Part shown: one piece after another, positions 26,498 through 35,703 of the stretch | How the letters are laid out: the number at the start of each line of letters is the position of its first letter | How positions within the stretch are numbered: position 1 is the first letter of the stretch | Assembly (NCBI GenBank): GCA_965657215.1 | Contig: CBFHNR010000011.1 | Span: forward strand, 26,199 to 90,198 | Origin: JAHEJA01 sp965657215 | GTDB taxonomy: Bacteria; Pseudomonadota; Alphaproteobacteria; Rhodobacterales; Rhodobacteraceae | DNA: 64,000 nt | Direction: 5' to 3' | Position numbers and translations under genes: made by a program | Notes under the pieces: generated by a model | What the model was told of the DNA's origin: nothing | Seen by the model: only the letters and a program-made list of their open reading frames with translations | The model's database searches: none

Positions 26498-27701
26498 TGC
26501 TTTGTTTGCCGATCAGATAGATCAGTTAAAAACGGACGGGAATTATCGAATATTCGCCGAACTTGAACGCCAATGCGGAGCCTTTCCCAAGGCCAAAAGC
26601 CACGATGACAATGCCCCTGATGAGGTAACGGTGTGGTGTTCGAATGACTACTTAGGAATGGGTCAGCATCCCACGGTGCGCCAAGCTATGAAAGATGTGA
26701 TTGATAGCTCTGGATGTGGCGCTGGAGGAACGCGCAATATTTCTGGAACGAACCATCACCACCTCTTGTTGGAACGCGAACTTGCGGACCTACATGGCAA
26801 AGAGAACGCGCTTTTGTTTACCTCTGGCTATGTGTCAAACTGGGCCGCGCTGGGAACCCTCGGATCGCGTCTACCCAATGCGGTTATTTTGTCGGACTCA
26901 TTGAACCACGCGAGCATGATCGAAGGTATTCGTCATTCAAGAGCGGATAAAGTGATTTGGAACCACAATGATCCAGAGGATTTGGATCGTAAATTGTCAC
27001 GCATTGACCCAGATCGTCCGAAAATTGTTGCCTTTGAATCTGTCTATTCGATGGATGGCGATATTTGCCCAATGCAAGAAATTGTTGAAGTTGCGGAAAA
27101 GCATGGGGCGATGACCTATTTGGATGAGGTTCATGCTGTTGGGCTTTATGGTCCACGCGGTGGGGGGATTTCAGAAGAGCTCGGCCTTGCGGATCGCATC
27201 ACTTTGATCGAAGGCACCTTGGGCAAAGCCTATGGCGTCATGGGGGGCTATATCACAGGGTCAAACCAGCTTTGTGATTTCATCCGATCCTTCTCTAGCG
27301 GCTTTATTTTCACAACAGCCCTACCGCCCGCAGTGGCAGCAGGGGCAAAGGCCTCTATCCAACACTTGAAAGTGTCTGAAATCGAACGTCAAAAACAAAG
27401 ACGCCAAGTTGCCAAATTCCGAGCTGGACTTGATCGTGCAGGCATTCCTCATTTGGATAACCCCTCACATATCATCCCTGTAATGATCAAGGACCCTGTC
27501 AAATGCCGCCAAATCGCGGATATTTTGATGCATGACTATGGCATCTACGTGCAGCCGATCAATTATCCAACGGTCCCCAAAGGAACCGAGAGGTTGCGAT
27601 TTACGCCGTCGCCGTATCACACAGATGCAGATATAGATCATGTCATTTCCGCCTTGAGTGATCTTTGGAAACGCTGTGCCGTGTCTCATGCAGTGGCATA
27701 A
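26487..27701 (+). CDS. hemA: 5-aminolevulinate synthase
   Basis: The 404-residue PLP enzyme condenses glycine and succinyl-CoA to ALA, the first step of tetrapyrrole synthesis. Key segments are SSGCGAGGTRNISGTNHHH, LSDSLNHASMIEGIR, LDEVHAVGLYGPRGGG and the PLP-lysine motif EGTLGKAYGVMGGY. The frame extends back to 26415, but ATG 26487 has GAAAGGA at correct distance and matches the family N terminus (MDYDALFADQI). Placing hemA in the superoperon links ALA supply to pigment demand. Confidence 0.97.
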   Translation: MDYDALFADQIDQLKTDGNYRIFAELERQCGAFPKAKSHDDNAPDEVTVWCSNDYLGMGQHPTVRQAMKDVIDSSGCGAGGTRNISGTNHHHLLLERELADLHGKENALLFTSGYVSNWAALGTLGSRLPNAVILSDSLNHASMIEGIRHSRADKVIWNHNDPEDLDRKLSRIDPDRPKIVAFESVYSMDGDICPMQEIVEVAEKHGAMTYLDEVHAVGLYGPRGGGISEELGLADRITLIEGTLGKAYGVMGGYITGSNQLCDFIRSFSSGFIFTTALPPAVAAGAKASIQHLKVSEIERQKQRRQVAKFRAGLDRAGIPHLDNPSHIIPVMIKDPVKCRQIADILMHDYGIYVQPINYPTVPKGTERLRFTPSPYHTDADIDHVISALSDLWKRCAVSHAVA

Positions 27702-27704
27702 AAT

Positions 27705-27751
27705 TTGACTTACCCAAGTTTGAGCTAGCTTATTCCTATCTTTACGGGAGG
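27705..27751 (+). promoter_or_regulatory. cycA: Possible cycA promoter and strong ribosome binding site
   Basis: TTGACT (27705-27710) could be a -35 box, with AT-rich sequence about 17 bp on; the -10 is poor. GGGAGG (27746-27751) is a strong ribosome binding site for the cytochrome gene. Confidence 0.35.
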
Positions 27752-27757
27752 TTTCGA

Positions 27758-28192
27758 ATGACCAATTTTCTTAAATTAGTTTCCGTGCTCAGCCTTGTGG
27801 GCAGCACTGCAATTGCTGGTGGTCATGCCAGCGGTGACGCCGCTAAAGGCGAAAAGACGATGAAAAAATGCAAATCCTGTCATCAAATTATCGATGACGA
27901 GGGAACTGTTTTGTTCAAAGGTGGTAAAACCGGTCCTAATCTTTACGGGCTTGCAGGACGCAAAGCCGCAAGCGTTGAAGGCTTTCGCTATGGCAAAAGC
28001 ATTATGGCGCTTGGCGAAACAGATTTTGTCTGGGATGAAGCGGAATTTGTATCCTATGTTGCGGATCCGAATAAATATCTAAAGGCCAAGCTGGATGATA
28101 GCTCAGCCCGCTCCAAGATGTCGTTCAAGCTTCGCAAAGACGAAGAAGCCTTGAACGTGTGGGCCTATATCGTATCGCTCTCTGAGCAATAG
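27758..28192 (+). CDS. cycA: Cytochrome c2-type soluble electron carrier
   Basis: The 144-residue precursor has a signal peptide (MTNFLKLVSVLSLVGSTAIAG), one heme motif CKSCH near residue 42, the conserved GPNLYGLAGRKAA segment and a downstream Met ligand candidate (SKMSF). It is the likely periplasmic electron donor to PufC/reaction centre and respiratory partner. The ATG at 27758 was chosen over an upstream in-frame codon because of GGGAGG and the signal peptide. Its 3' end overlaps bchO on the other strand by 28 bp. Confidence 0.9.
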   Translation: MTNFLKLVSVLSLVGSTAIAGGHASGDAAKGEKTMKKCKSCHQIIDDEGTVLFKGGKTGPNLYGLAGRKAASVEGFRYGKSIMALGETDFVWDEAEFVSYVADPNKYLKAKLDDSSARSKMSFKLRKDEEALNVWAYIVSLSEQ

Positions 28193-29037
28193 GATTGACT
28201 GAGAACACGGCGAAGCACCTCTGCAATTTGCTTGGGTGCTTCCTCGTGGATGAGATGGCCATATCCGGCACATTGATGAAGCGTTGCATGCCTCATGCGC
28301 TTTGCCCATTTTTGCGAGACCGCTGCAGGCACGGTTTTGTCATCTTCGCCGCAGATAAACGTAACATCATTTTCCGCTGTGCCTAGCGTGCGCAGAAACC
28401 GATATAAGTCCCAATCGGCCATTAATTGAAGCGTTCCTTGCACATGTTGCCTATTTTGGAACAGCGCGCTGTAAGTGTCTAACATCTCTTCGGTAATGCG
28501 CGAGCCAGTTCCCTTTAGAATCTTCGCCGTTCGGTCTGTGTCATGCGCGGCACGCGATAGGACATCCGCGGTGAAGGGCAGGGCGCTCGCAATTTTGGCG
28601 ATATATGGAAATAGGACGCCAGCAAGCCCAGGAAACTGACCGAAAGCCGCGTTGATACAAACGACAGGAATTCTTGGCGATAGGGTTTGTGCGAGCTCTA
28701 CTGCAATAGCGGCTCCTGCGGAGTGTCCAACAATCAGATCAGGTATCAATTCGGTCTTGTCACAAAGCTCCTTTAGCCCGCTGACACAGGCCTCAAGGCT
28801 GCTTTTTCCGGCGGGGGGGCGACGCGATTTACCGTGCCCTGGGAGGTCAATGGCGATGAGTTGGGTCTCTGACATCAGCTCATGGCATAGGGGCTTCCAA
28901 CTATCAGTCGATGCGCCAGTGCCGTGAATAAGCAAGATACGCGGCCCCACATTTCCCCACCTTTGGCTATACCATTCATGGTGCCGTGTTCGAATGACAC
29001 CCATGCCGTGCGAGATATGAGACGCCTGTTCCATCAT
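28165..29037 (-). CDS. bchO: Alpha/beta hydrolase BchO (Mg-chelatase-associated)
   Basis: The 290-residue alpha/beta hydrolase has HGTGASTDSW (oxyanion region), nucleophile elbow VGHSAGAAIAVEL and late Asp/His (GEDDKTVP, GYGHLIHEE). BchO is conserved beside bchI and bchD and thought to assist Mg-chelation, but its reaction is unknown. It starts 3 bp after bchD ends. Confidence 0.93.
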   Translation of the reverse strand: MMEQASHISHGMGVIRTRHHEWYSQRWGNVGPRILLIHGTGASTDSWKPLCHELMSETQLIAIDLPGHGKSRRPPAGKSSLEACVSGLKELCDKTELIPDLIVGHSAGAAIAVELAQTLSPRIPVVCINAAFGQFPGLAGVLFPYIAKIASALPFTADVLSRAAHDTDRTAKILKGTGSRITEEMLDTYSALFQNRQHVQGTLQLMADWDLYRFLRTLGTAENDVTFICGEDDKTVPAAVSQKWAKRMRHATLHQCAGYGHLIHEEAPKQIAEVLRRVLSQSYCSESDTI

Positions 29038-29040
29038 GGC

Positions 29041-30696
29041 CTAAGACATATGCGACTGAGCAATATCAGAAAGACCTTGTGCGTCTGGTCTTGGCAAGCA
29101 AAGATATGTTCCATCCCAATCTTTCGCCAGTTCCACCAATTTCGGATTGGAGCGACGTCCTGAATCGATAAAAATAGATGGAATTGCGAGATGCTTTGCT
29201 TGTCGCGCGATGCTTTGGGCATCTTTCATCGCTTGATCTCGTCCAGCAGTGCCTGTGAGGTCAATGTTGCCTTTGCCGTCCGTTAGAAAAGCAAGCGTTG
29301 GTAATTTTCCAGATTGCCGTACTCTCAGCGCCAGTTTTAATGCCGTTTCCAAGCCTGTTGCCAAGGGGGTTCCGCCACCTGCGGCTAGAGTTCCTAGTTT
29401 TCGTTTGGTTTGCACAAGCGATCGCGTTGGGGGGAGCAAGACATCGGCCGTGCTATCACGAAACCCAATCAACGCCACAAAGTCACGTTTGGAATAGGCT
29501 TGGGCGAGCATAAGCTCAACTGCGCCTTTGGCTTCGCCCAAACGACTTAGGGCCGCAGAGCCAGAGGCATCAACGACAAATATCATCACCCGTTCCGTGC
29601 GATTTTCAAATCTTTGAAACTGTAGATCCCTTGGGAAAATAATGGGGCCGCTGTGATGGGTGATATGTTTGCGGCGGATCTTTTGCCAAGGGGCAGCTGA
29701 TCTGAGGCTTGCGACGATATCTATGCGATCTTGGCCCAGTTTGCCGCCTGCGAATGAAGGCAAAGGGCGTCCTTGGGATTGTGTTTTTTGGCGAACCCCA
29801 AATCCCGCCCCTTTGCTTTGCGAGGTTTTTGATTTAACTGTTGTGCCCGTGTTCAACAGCCCCTCTGGAAGCGCCGCTTTGATTGCATCTATGATCAAAT
29901 CTTGTGGTAAAGGGGGCTGCGTATCCCGGTTCTCACTCTCAGAGTTTGGCCTGTCGTTCGGTTGCTCAGGTGAGGGCGGCGATTGATCAACTGCCTCCTC
30001 TTGGTGACTGGCGCGGTGGGTAAACACCAAAGACGCAGCCAGTTCTAAATCCTCTTGGGACGCTTCTTTACGGTTGTTCCATGCTGCAAAATAGCGCGCG
30101 GCCTGCTGCGCCATAATGACGGGTCTGAGGTCCGAAATGCCAAGCTGAAGCGCGGCATAGACAAAAGGGGTCGGATCGACTTGAACGTCATTTATCGTGC
30201 CCTTTGGTGAATGATGTAAAGGTGCATCAAAACGTAATTGCTGTGTCAACGACTGCCCACGTAAATCAAAGCAAAACGCCAATCGGCTTTCTAGTGCAAG
30301 GGCGATAGGCGCCTCACTCGTTTCGCTTTCGTCAATAGCGATGAGGGGGCCAACGGTGCCTTGATCCATCCGCTGTGCGATCACGGCTGCGATATCTGGG
30401 CGGAGACGTTCACACATTGGGGCAAGGAACCAGCCTGCGCGATCCAGTAAACCACCTTGCATCACCAAGCGACGCTCGGTTAGGCTTGCAATCGGGTCGG
30501 CCCCTCCGCAGAGCGTTTCTATGCTCGTCGAGGGATGAAGGATGTTGAGCTGTGGTGCAAGATTTGCGATATCTTGCCTCAGGCCATCCATTTGGGGGCC
30601 AGAATGCGTTTTGAAAATGATCCCACCAAATTTTTGGGGATCCGCCGCAACAAGCCGCAGGGCCAAAGACACACGTTGATGCAAAGAGGTTTCCAT
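29041..30696 (-). CDS. bchD: Magnesium chelatase subunit D
   Basis: The 551-residue protein has a degenerate AAA+ domain, an acidic/proline-rich linker (about 240-265) and a C-terminal von Willebrand A domain with the MIDAS motif VDASGSAALSR. It forms the motor complex with BchI that drives Mg2+ insertion by BchH. It lies 2 bp after bchI in the order crtA-bchI-bchD-bchO. Confidence 0.96.
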   Translation of the reverse strand: METSLHQRVSLALRLVAADPQKFGGIIFKTHSGPQMDGLRQDIANLAPQLNILHPSTSIETLCGGADPIASLTERRLVMQGGLLDRAGWFLAPMCERLRPDIAAVIAQRMDQGTVGPLIAIDESETSEAPIALALESRLAFCFDLRGQSLTQQLRFDAPLHHSPKGTINDVQVDPTPFVYAALQLGISDLRPVIMAQQAARYFAAWNNRKEASQEDLELAASLVFTHRASHQEEAVDQSPPSPEQPNDRPNSESENRDTQPPLPQDLIIDAIKAALPEGLLNTGTTVKSKTSQSKGAGFGVRQKTQSQGRPLPSFAGGKLGQDRIDIVASLRSAAPWQKIRRKHITHHSGPIIFPRDLQFQRFENRTERVMIFVVDASGSAALSRLGEAKGAVELMLAQAYSKRDFVALIGFRDSTADVLLPPTRSLVQTKRKLGTLAAGGGTPLATGLETALKLALRVRQSGKLPTLAFLTDGKGNIDLTGTAGRDQAMKDAQSIARQAKHLAIPSIFIDSGRRSNPKLVELAKDWDGTYLCLPRPDAQGLSDIAQSHMS

Positions 30697-30698
30697 GT

Positions 30699-31703
30699 TT
30701 ACCCCAAGACGGCCTCAAGCGTTCTCTCAACCCGTGCGAGCGACCCTGTATCATCCAAAGGATCGCGTCTCAAACGATGGCTGAGCGCCATCGGTGCTAT
30801 TCGCTTTAGATGAGATTTATCGACGGATGACGCGCCTTCATAGGCGGCAAAGGCACGGGCCGTTTTGAGCAAGGTCAATTCGCCGCGCAAACCGTCGCTG
30901 CCCATCGCAATGCAAATTTCGGCGCAGGTTTCGAGAATATCATCACCACAGATGACAGCTTCTAATTTGGTACGCGCGGCAATGATATCTGCTTGGATTT
31001 TGTCCGTTTCTTTGGCCCAAGATGCACAATAGCCTTGAGGATCCTGATCGTAGGCATCGCGGCGTTTAATGACGTCAACGCGATCCAACACCGTCTGTGG
31101 TGTGCGCACCTCAACCGATAACCCAAACCGATCCAAAAGTTGGGGCCGCAATTCGCCTTCTTCGGGGTTTCCAGAGCCGATGAGTATGAACCGCGCAGGG
31201 TGGCGAATAGACAATCCTTCGCGCTCAACAATATTTTCGCCCGATTGTGCCACGTCGAGCAATAGATCAACAATGTGGTCTTCTAACAAGTTAACTTCAT
31301 CAATATACAAATATCCCCGATTGGCCGCCGCCAACAGTCCCGGTTGAAAGGCTTTGACACCATCAACCAAAGCGCGTTCAATATCCAACGCACCCGTAAC
31401 GCGATCCGCGCTAACACCGAGAGGGAGGTTGACAACAGGCGTCGACATCTCCGTTTTGCGTTTGGATGTGAGTTCAACCCAATTTGGAACATCCTTGGAA
31501 GTCGGGGAATTCATGGGGCACCCTTTGACTGCCTTGAGCGGAGGAAGCAAATCCGCCAAGGCCCGAATAGCTGTTGATTTACCTGTTCCGCGATCCCCAA
31601 ATACCAAGACCCCACCAATTTTTGGATCAATAGCCGTTAGCAAGAGCGCCAATTTCATATCGTCCTGTCCGACGATTGCAGAGAAAGGAAAGGCCTGTGT
31701 CAT
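30699..31703 (-). CDS. bchI: Magnesium chelatase ATPase subunit I
   Basis: The 334-residue AAA+ ATPase has Walker A FGDRGTGKSTAIRAL, Walker B YLYIDEVNLLEDH, sensor GSGNPEEGELRPQLLDRFGL and a C-terminal arginine region. The frame extends to 31745, but ATG 31703 begins the family sequence (FPFSAIVGQDDMKLALL) and forms ATGA with the crtA stop. Confidence 0.96.
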   Translation of the reverse strand: MTQAFPFSAIVGQDDMKLALLLTAIDPKIGGVLVFGDRGTGKSTAIRALADLLPPLKAVKGCPMNSPTSKDVPNWVELTSKRKTEMSTPVVNLPLGVSADRVTGALDIERALVDGVKAFQPGLLAAANRGYLYIDEVNLLEDHIVDLLLDVAQSGENIVEREGLSIRHPARFILIGSGNPEEGELRPQLLDRFGLSVEVRTPQTVLDRVDVIKRRDAYDQDPQGYCASWAKETDKIQADIIAARTKLEAVICGDDILETCAEICIAMGSDGLRGELTLLKTARAFAAYEGASSVDKSHLKRIAPMALSHRLRRDPLDDTGSLARVERTLEAVLG

Positions 31704-32452
31704 GACGGAAGCTCCGCAAGTTGTGTTGCATCGAAATCGGACCAATGTCCGTCGATCGAGATAATATTGAACCGCGCATAGAGCTCTTCTTTAAACCAAT
31801 TGCCCTTGCGGACCTGTTGGATCGCCCTGTGATGTGGCCCATTTTGATGGGCAAATTCCGCCATACGAACAATGTCTGGCCAAACGGAAAATGTGAGTTG
31901 CTGTCGCAGTGGGACTTCACCGAGGCCGATTTTAAACATCACATCCGTGTTGTTTCCGATGCGGGTGCTGATCTCAGGGGAATGACGCCAGAATTGCGGA
32001 ATTTTTTGCCATTTGACCGTGGCACGCGTTAGAATTGCGACAGGTCCAGAATTCTGTGAGTGTGTTGTCGTTGACGTGTTGAAAGGCAAGGCGCCTGACC
32101 ATTTCCCCCGTGCCGATGACACGCGTAGAAATAGGGTCGCAGATTCAGCCGCGTGGGTTCGATAGGCTGTAAAGGGCCTCAACTTGGCGGTGCCTCTTTC
32201 CGCATCCTCTTGTGAGGCCCAGACCCCCAAAATTCCGTAAACCCCCCAATTCGGGATGGGCGTGAACCCTTGTCCTGTTCCCGATCCCAACAATTTCCAA
32301 AAGGTTAAGCCGTGAATGCGATTGAGAATTGGGCGCGCAAGCCCCATCATCACAAAAGCCCAGCATTTGTGATATGTGCTGTCAAAGCGAAACAAGCTCA
32401 GGGTTACAGTTTGGATAGGCCGTCTCCGATAAATAAAAGGTAAAAGTCTCAT
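31700..32452 (-). CDS. crtA: Spheroidene monooxygenase
   Basis: The 250-residue CrtA inserts a keto group into spheroidene under oxygen, giving spheroidenone. Segments match the family (QTVTLSLFRF, LLGSGTGQGFTPIPNWGVYG, IGLGEVPLRQQLTFSVWPD). The open frame reaches 32566, but ATG codons beyond 32452 lie in the PpsR operator region and crtI; 32452 gives a normal length. It is divergent from crtI and leads bchIDO. Confidence 0.92.
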   Translation of the reverse strand: MRLLPFIYRRRPIQTVTLSLFRFDSTYHKCWAFVMMGLARPILNRIHGLTFWKLLGSGTGQGFTPIPNWGVYGILGVWASQEDAERGTAKLRPFTAYRTHAAESATLFLRVSSARGKWSGALPFNTSTTTHSQNSGPVAILTRATVKWQKIPQFWRHSPEISTRIGNNTDVMFKIGLGEVPLRQQLTFSVWPDIVRMAEFAHQNGPHHRAIQQVRKGNWFKEELYARFNIISIDGHWSDFDATQLAELPS

Positions 32453-32478
32453 TTCAGTCAAACACAAAATACTTATGT

Positions 32479-32521
32479 TGTAAAATAAAATAGACATATG
32501 TACTGTAATTTTGAAATGACA
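32479..32521. promoter_or_regulatory. Pair of PpsR/CrtJ-type operators between crtA and crtI
   Basis: TGTAAAATAAAATAGACA (32479-32496) and TGTAATTTTGAAATGACA (32504-32521) both fit TGT-N12-ACA, separated by 7 bp (25 bp centre to centre). A paired CrtJ site in the crtA-crtI gap is known from Rhodobacter. The second overlaps the possible crtI start codons. Confidence 0.75.
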
Positions 32522-34063
32522 CAGCATGACCCCTCTTTTTCGATTGCGATCGAAGCTTCGCCTCAACCCACGGCAATCGTTATTGGCGCTGGGTTGGGAG
32601 GTTTGTCAGCAGCTATGCGCCTTGGTGCGAAAGGCTACCGTGTCCATGTGATTGATCGATTGGATCGATTGGGTGGGCGGGGCTCGTCGATTGCGAAGGA
32701 CGGATTTCGCTTTGATCTTGGCCCGACGATTCTGACAGTGCCGGATGTGTTTCGACGGCTCTGGGCGGACTGCGGTCGGGACTTTGATCAAGATGTGACC
32801 CTTGTTCCCGTTGATCCTTATTATGAAATTCGCTGGCCAGATGGGAGCAAGTTTCAAATTCGTGACTCTGAGCAGGACATGAATGATGAGGTGAGGCGCT
32901 GTTTTCCCAAAGATTATGATGGCTATCAAGCCTTTCTCAAGGATTGCGAAAAACGATATCAATTTGGGTTTGAGGGATTGGGCCGTCGCCCGATGACTAA
33001 GCTCATGGATTTGATCAGGGAGCTGCCGGGGTTTGTGCGGCTTCGTGCGGATCGCTCTGTCTATGGGCACGCTGCGATGCGCGTCAAAGATCCTAAGCTT
33101 CGGATGGCTCTGTCTTTTCATCCGCTCTTTATCGGAGGGGATCCCCGGCATGTGACGTCTATGTATATCCTCGTAAGCCATTTGGAAAAAGCCTTTGGTG
33201 TCCACTATGTCCAAGGCGGTGTTCAGGCCTTGGCGGATGCGATGGGCCAGGTAATTTTGTCCCAGGGTGGCAAGATCACATTGGATGCGACGGTTGATGA
33301 AATCACGGTCGATGGCGAGCGCGCAACAGGCGTTAAGTTATCGAATGGTCAGGAATTCGGGGCGCAGGTTGTTGTTTCAAACGCGGATCCTGGATGGACA
33401 TATGGAACGCTGTTGCGCAAAGTGACCAAGAAACGTTGGACACCTGCGAAGCTTGATCGGGCGCGGTGGTCGATGGGGCTGTTTGTTTGGTACTTTGGGA
33501 CGAAAGGCACCGCAGGGGTTTGGTCTGATGTCGGCCATCACACAATCCTGAATGGCCCAAGATATCGCGCATTGCTCAAGGATATTTTTGATAAAACGCA
33601 TCTCGCCGATGATATGTCTATTTACCTGCATCGCCCATCGGTGACAGATCCCTCAGTTGCCCCCAAAGGGGATGATTGCTTTTATGCGCTTTCTCCTGTG
33701 CCGAACTTGAAAACCACATCACCCGTGGATTGGGCGCAAGAAACTCAACGGTATAAAGCGAAAATTACTAAAGTATTAGAGGGAGTTATGCCGGGATTTT
33801 CATCAAAAATCGTGGCCGAACATGTCCTAACCCCCCAAGATTTCAAAGAGCGCTACCTGAGCCCACATGGGGCGGGGTTTTCGCTTGAGCCGCGCATTTT
33901 TCAATCGGCTTGGTTCAGGCCGCATAACGTGAGCGAAAGCATCGAAAACCTATATCTGGTCGGGGCAGGCACGCATCCAGGTGCGGGTATTCCCAGTGTC
34001 GTGACTTCATCCGAAGTTTTAACGCAACTCGTGCCAGATGCGGAAAGTGTGATGCCGACATGA
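32498..34063 (+). CDS. crtI: Phytoene desaturase (neurosporene-forming type)
   Basis: The 521-residue FAD enzyme has the dinucleotide motif AIVIGAGLGGLSAAMRLGAKG and C-terminal FAD motif LYLVGAGTHPGAGIPSVV. It desaturates phytoene; together with CrtC, D, F and A the product is likely neurosporene feeding spheroidene. The start is uncertain: ATG 32498 or ATG 32516 (515 residues), neither with a clear ribosome binding site and both inside or beside a PpsR operator. The stop overlaps crtB (ATGA). Confidence 0.95.
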   Translation: MYCNFEMTQHDPSFSIAIEASPQPTAIVIGAGLGGLSAAMRLGAKGYRVHVIDRLDRLGGRGSSIAKDGFRFDLGPTILTVPDVFRRLWADCGRDFDQDVTLVPVDPYYEIRWPDGSKFQIRDSEQDMNDEVRRCFPKDYDGYQAFLKDCEKRYQFGFEGLGRRPMTKLMDLIRELPGFVRLRADRSVYGHAAMRVKDPKLRMALSFHPLFIGGDPRHVTSMYILVSHLEKAFGVHYVQGGVQALADAMGQVILSQGGKITLDATVDEITVDGERATGVKLSNGQEFGAQVVVSNADPGWTYGTLLRKVTKKRWTPAKLDRARWSMGLFVWYFGTKGTAGVWSDVGHHTILNGPRYRALLKDIFDKTHLADDMSIYLHRPSVTDPSVAPKGDDCFYALSPVPNLKTTSPVDWAQETQRYKAKITKVLEGVMPGFSSKIVAEHVLTPQDFKERYLSPHGAGFSLEPRIFQSAWFRPHNVSESIENLYLVGAGTHPGAGIPSVVTSSEVLTQLVPDAESVMPT

Positions 34064-35079
34064 TATCCCAAGAACGCAGCGATATGGATTATTGCGAACA
34101 AGCGATCCGACATGGGTCGCTGTCATTTCATGCGGCCTCTCTTCTGTTGCCGAGGTCGGTTCGCGAACCCTGTTTGGCGCTCTATGCGTTTTGCCGATTG
34201 GCGGATGACGAAGTTGATTTAAAAGATGACAAATCCGCATCTGTGCGCGATTTGGTCAAGCGATTGGATGATGTCTATTCTGGGCGTCCGCGTAATCGAC
34301 CTATGGACCGTGCCTTTGCGCGCATGGTCGAGACCTCTAATATGCCGCGTGCGCTCCCTGAGGCTTTGATTGAAGGGCTTGTTTGGGATGCGATGGGCAA
34401 AGAATACGACAGCTTAGAGGATCTCACTGGTTACGCCGTTCGTGTGGCCTCCGCTGTCGGCGCAATGATGTGTGTGATCATGGGTGAGCGGAACGCAAAT
34501 GTGTTGGCGCGGGCCTGTGATTTGGGGGTTGCGATGCAATTCACCAATATCGCGCGCGACATTGGCGAAGATGCGCGTGAAGGGCGTTTGTATATCCCTC
34601 TCGACTGGTTGGATCAGTATGGTTTGGAGCGAGAACAGTTTCTTCAAAATCCAGAGGCAAGCCCCGAGGTCAGGGCCATAACCAAGGATTTGCTCGCCCA
34701 AGCCAGCCGTCTCTATCATCGCTCCGAGGTTGGCATAGCCAGTTTGCCGTACAAAGTGCGCCCCGCTATGTTTGCCGCGCGTCACATCTATGCGGCCATT
34801 GGCGATAGTATCCGAGAGAACCGCTATGATAGCATCGCGCACCGCGCAAGAACGAGTAAAGCAACCAAGCTTGGCTGGCTTGGTGTTTCCGTGGGAAAAA
34901 CGGCCGCAAGCGCAGTCTTGCCGCTTCCTGCGACGATTTATGCAAAGCCTTTACCGCAGGCGGAATTCTTAGTACGAGCTGCTGCAGTTGAGACCTATCG
35001 CGCTCCTGGTTGGAGTGATCGATTTTTGTCAATCATGGAGCAACTGCACAAGCATGATCACAGAAATTTGGATGCTTGA
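34060..35079 (+). CDS. crtB: Phytoene synthase
   Basis: The 339-residue squalene/phytoene synthase-family protein has both aspartate-rich motifs: AFCRLADDEVD and ARDIGEDAREGRLYIPLDWL. It condenses two geranylgeranyl diphosphates to phytoene. The ATGA overlap with crtI couples the two. Confidence 0.96.
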   Translation: MISQERSDMDYCEQAIRHGSLSFHAASLLLPRSVREPCLALYAFCRLADDEVDLKDDKSASVRDLVKRLDDVYSGRPRNRPMDRAFARMVETSNMPRALPEALIEGLVWDAMGKEYDSLEDLTGYAVRVASAVGAMMCVIMGERNANVLARACDLGVAMQFTNIARDIGEDAREGRLYIPLDWLDQYGLEREQFLQNPEASPEVRAITKDLLAQASRLYHRSEVGIASLPYKVRPAMFAARHIYAAIGDSIRENRYDSIAHRARTSKATKLGWLGVSVGKTAASAVLPLPATIYAKPLPQAEFLVRAAAVETYRAPGWSDRFLSIMEQLHKHDHRNLDA

Positions 35080-35106
35080 GCGCAGAGTTAGACTAAGGGG
35101 ATAGCT

Positions 35107-35562
35107 ATGTGGGTCGATTTCGCAATATTTTTGGCGGCATGTCTAACCGCGGGGGCGACTGGTGGATTATTCCCCCCGGGTGAGTGGTATGACGCTTTGA
35201 ATAAACCGCGTTGGACACCGCCTGGTTGGGTGTTTCCTGTGACGTGGATGACTCTCTACGTCTTGATGGCCTTTGCAGGTGCGACGCTTGCTCAGTTGAA
35301 TGGTGCGGGAACGGCGCTGGCCTTATGGTCGCTTCAGATCGCGTTGAATGCGTTGTGGACGCCTGTTTTCTTTGGGTTAAAGCGGGTCAAGCTGGCGCTT
35401 GTCGTGATCGCGGGGCTTTGGGTGAGTGTTGGGCTATGTGTCGTCGTCTTTTGGTCGAACTCAATGATCGCTGGCTTGGTATTTTTGCCTTATTTTATTT
35501 GGGTAAGCATCGCGTCTGCGTTAAATTATTCGGTCTGGCGGCTAAATCCCGACTTAGTGTAG
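35107..35562 (+). CDS. tspO: TspO/MBR tryptophan-rich sensory protein
   Basis: The 151-residue protein has five hydrophobic helices and the TspO signatures WYDALNKPRWTPPGWVFPV and ALNALWTPVFFGLKR. TspO binds tetrapyrroles and in Rhodobacter represses photopigment genes under oxygen. It follows crtB by 27 bp with AAGGGGAT before the ATG. The stop codon abuts an unexpected PpsR-type operator pair. Confidence 0.95.
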   Translation: MWVDFAIFLAACLTAGATGGLFPPGEWYDALNKPRWTPPGWVFPVTWMTLYVLMAFAGATLAQLNGAGTALALWSLQIALNALWTPVFFGLKRVKLALVVIAGLWVSVGLCVVVFWSNSMIAGLVFLPYFIWVSIASALNYSVWRLNPDLV

Positions 35563-35603
35563 TGTAAATTAATATTTACATATTGTGTAATATATTATTG
35601 ACA
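35563..35603. promoter_or_regulatory. Unexpected pair of PpsR-type operators in the tspO-crtC convergent gap
   Basis: TGTAAATTAATATTTACA (35563-35580) and TGTAATATATTATTGACA (35586-35603) both fit TGT-N12-ACA, separated by 5 bp. The second contains TTGACA (35598-35603), a possible -35 box, but no good -10 follows. No gene start lies downstream on either strand. Confidence 0.6.
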
Positions 35604-35647
35604 CACACAGGATGATTTGCTTTCCTGAAATTGCTCTTTTGTAGGGC

Positions 35648-35703
35648 AGGCGTGAACAAGCTTGGCAATTGGTTCCTTTCTGCGCTGGGGTGCGTTCACG
35701 CCT
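35648..35703. repeat. 10-bp perfect inverted repeat, possible RNA hairpin between tspO and crtC
   Basis: AGGCGTGAAC (35648-35657) and GTTCACGCCT (35694-35703) are perfect complements around a 36-nt loop. TAGG/CCTA outside can extend the stem across a 2-nt bulge on each side. No T-run follows on either strand, so it is not a standard terminator. Confidence 0.7.

Noticed and set aside
35648..35703. Reading the tspO-crtC inverted repeat as a simple bidirectional terminator
   Set aside because: The loop is 36 nt and neither strand has a T-run after the stem.
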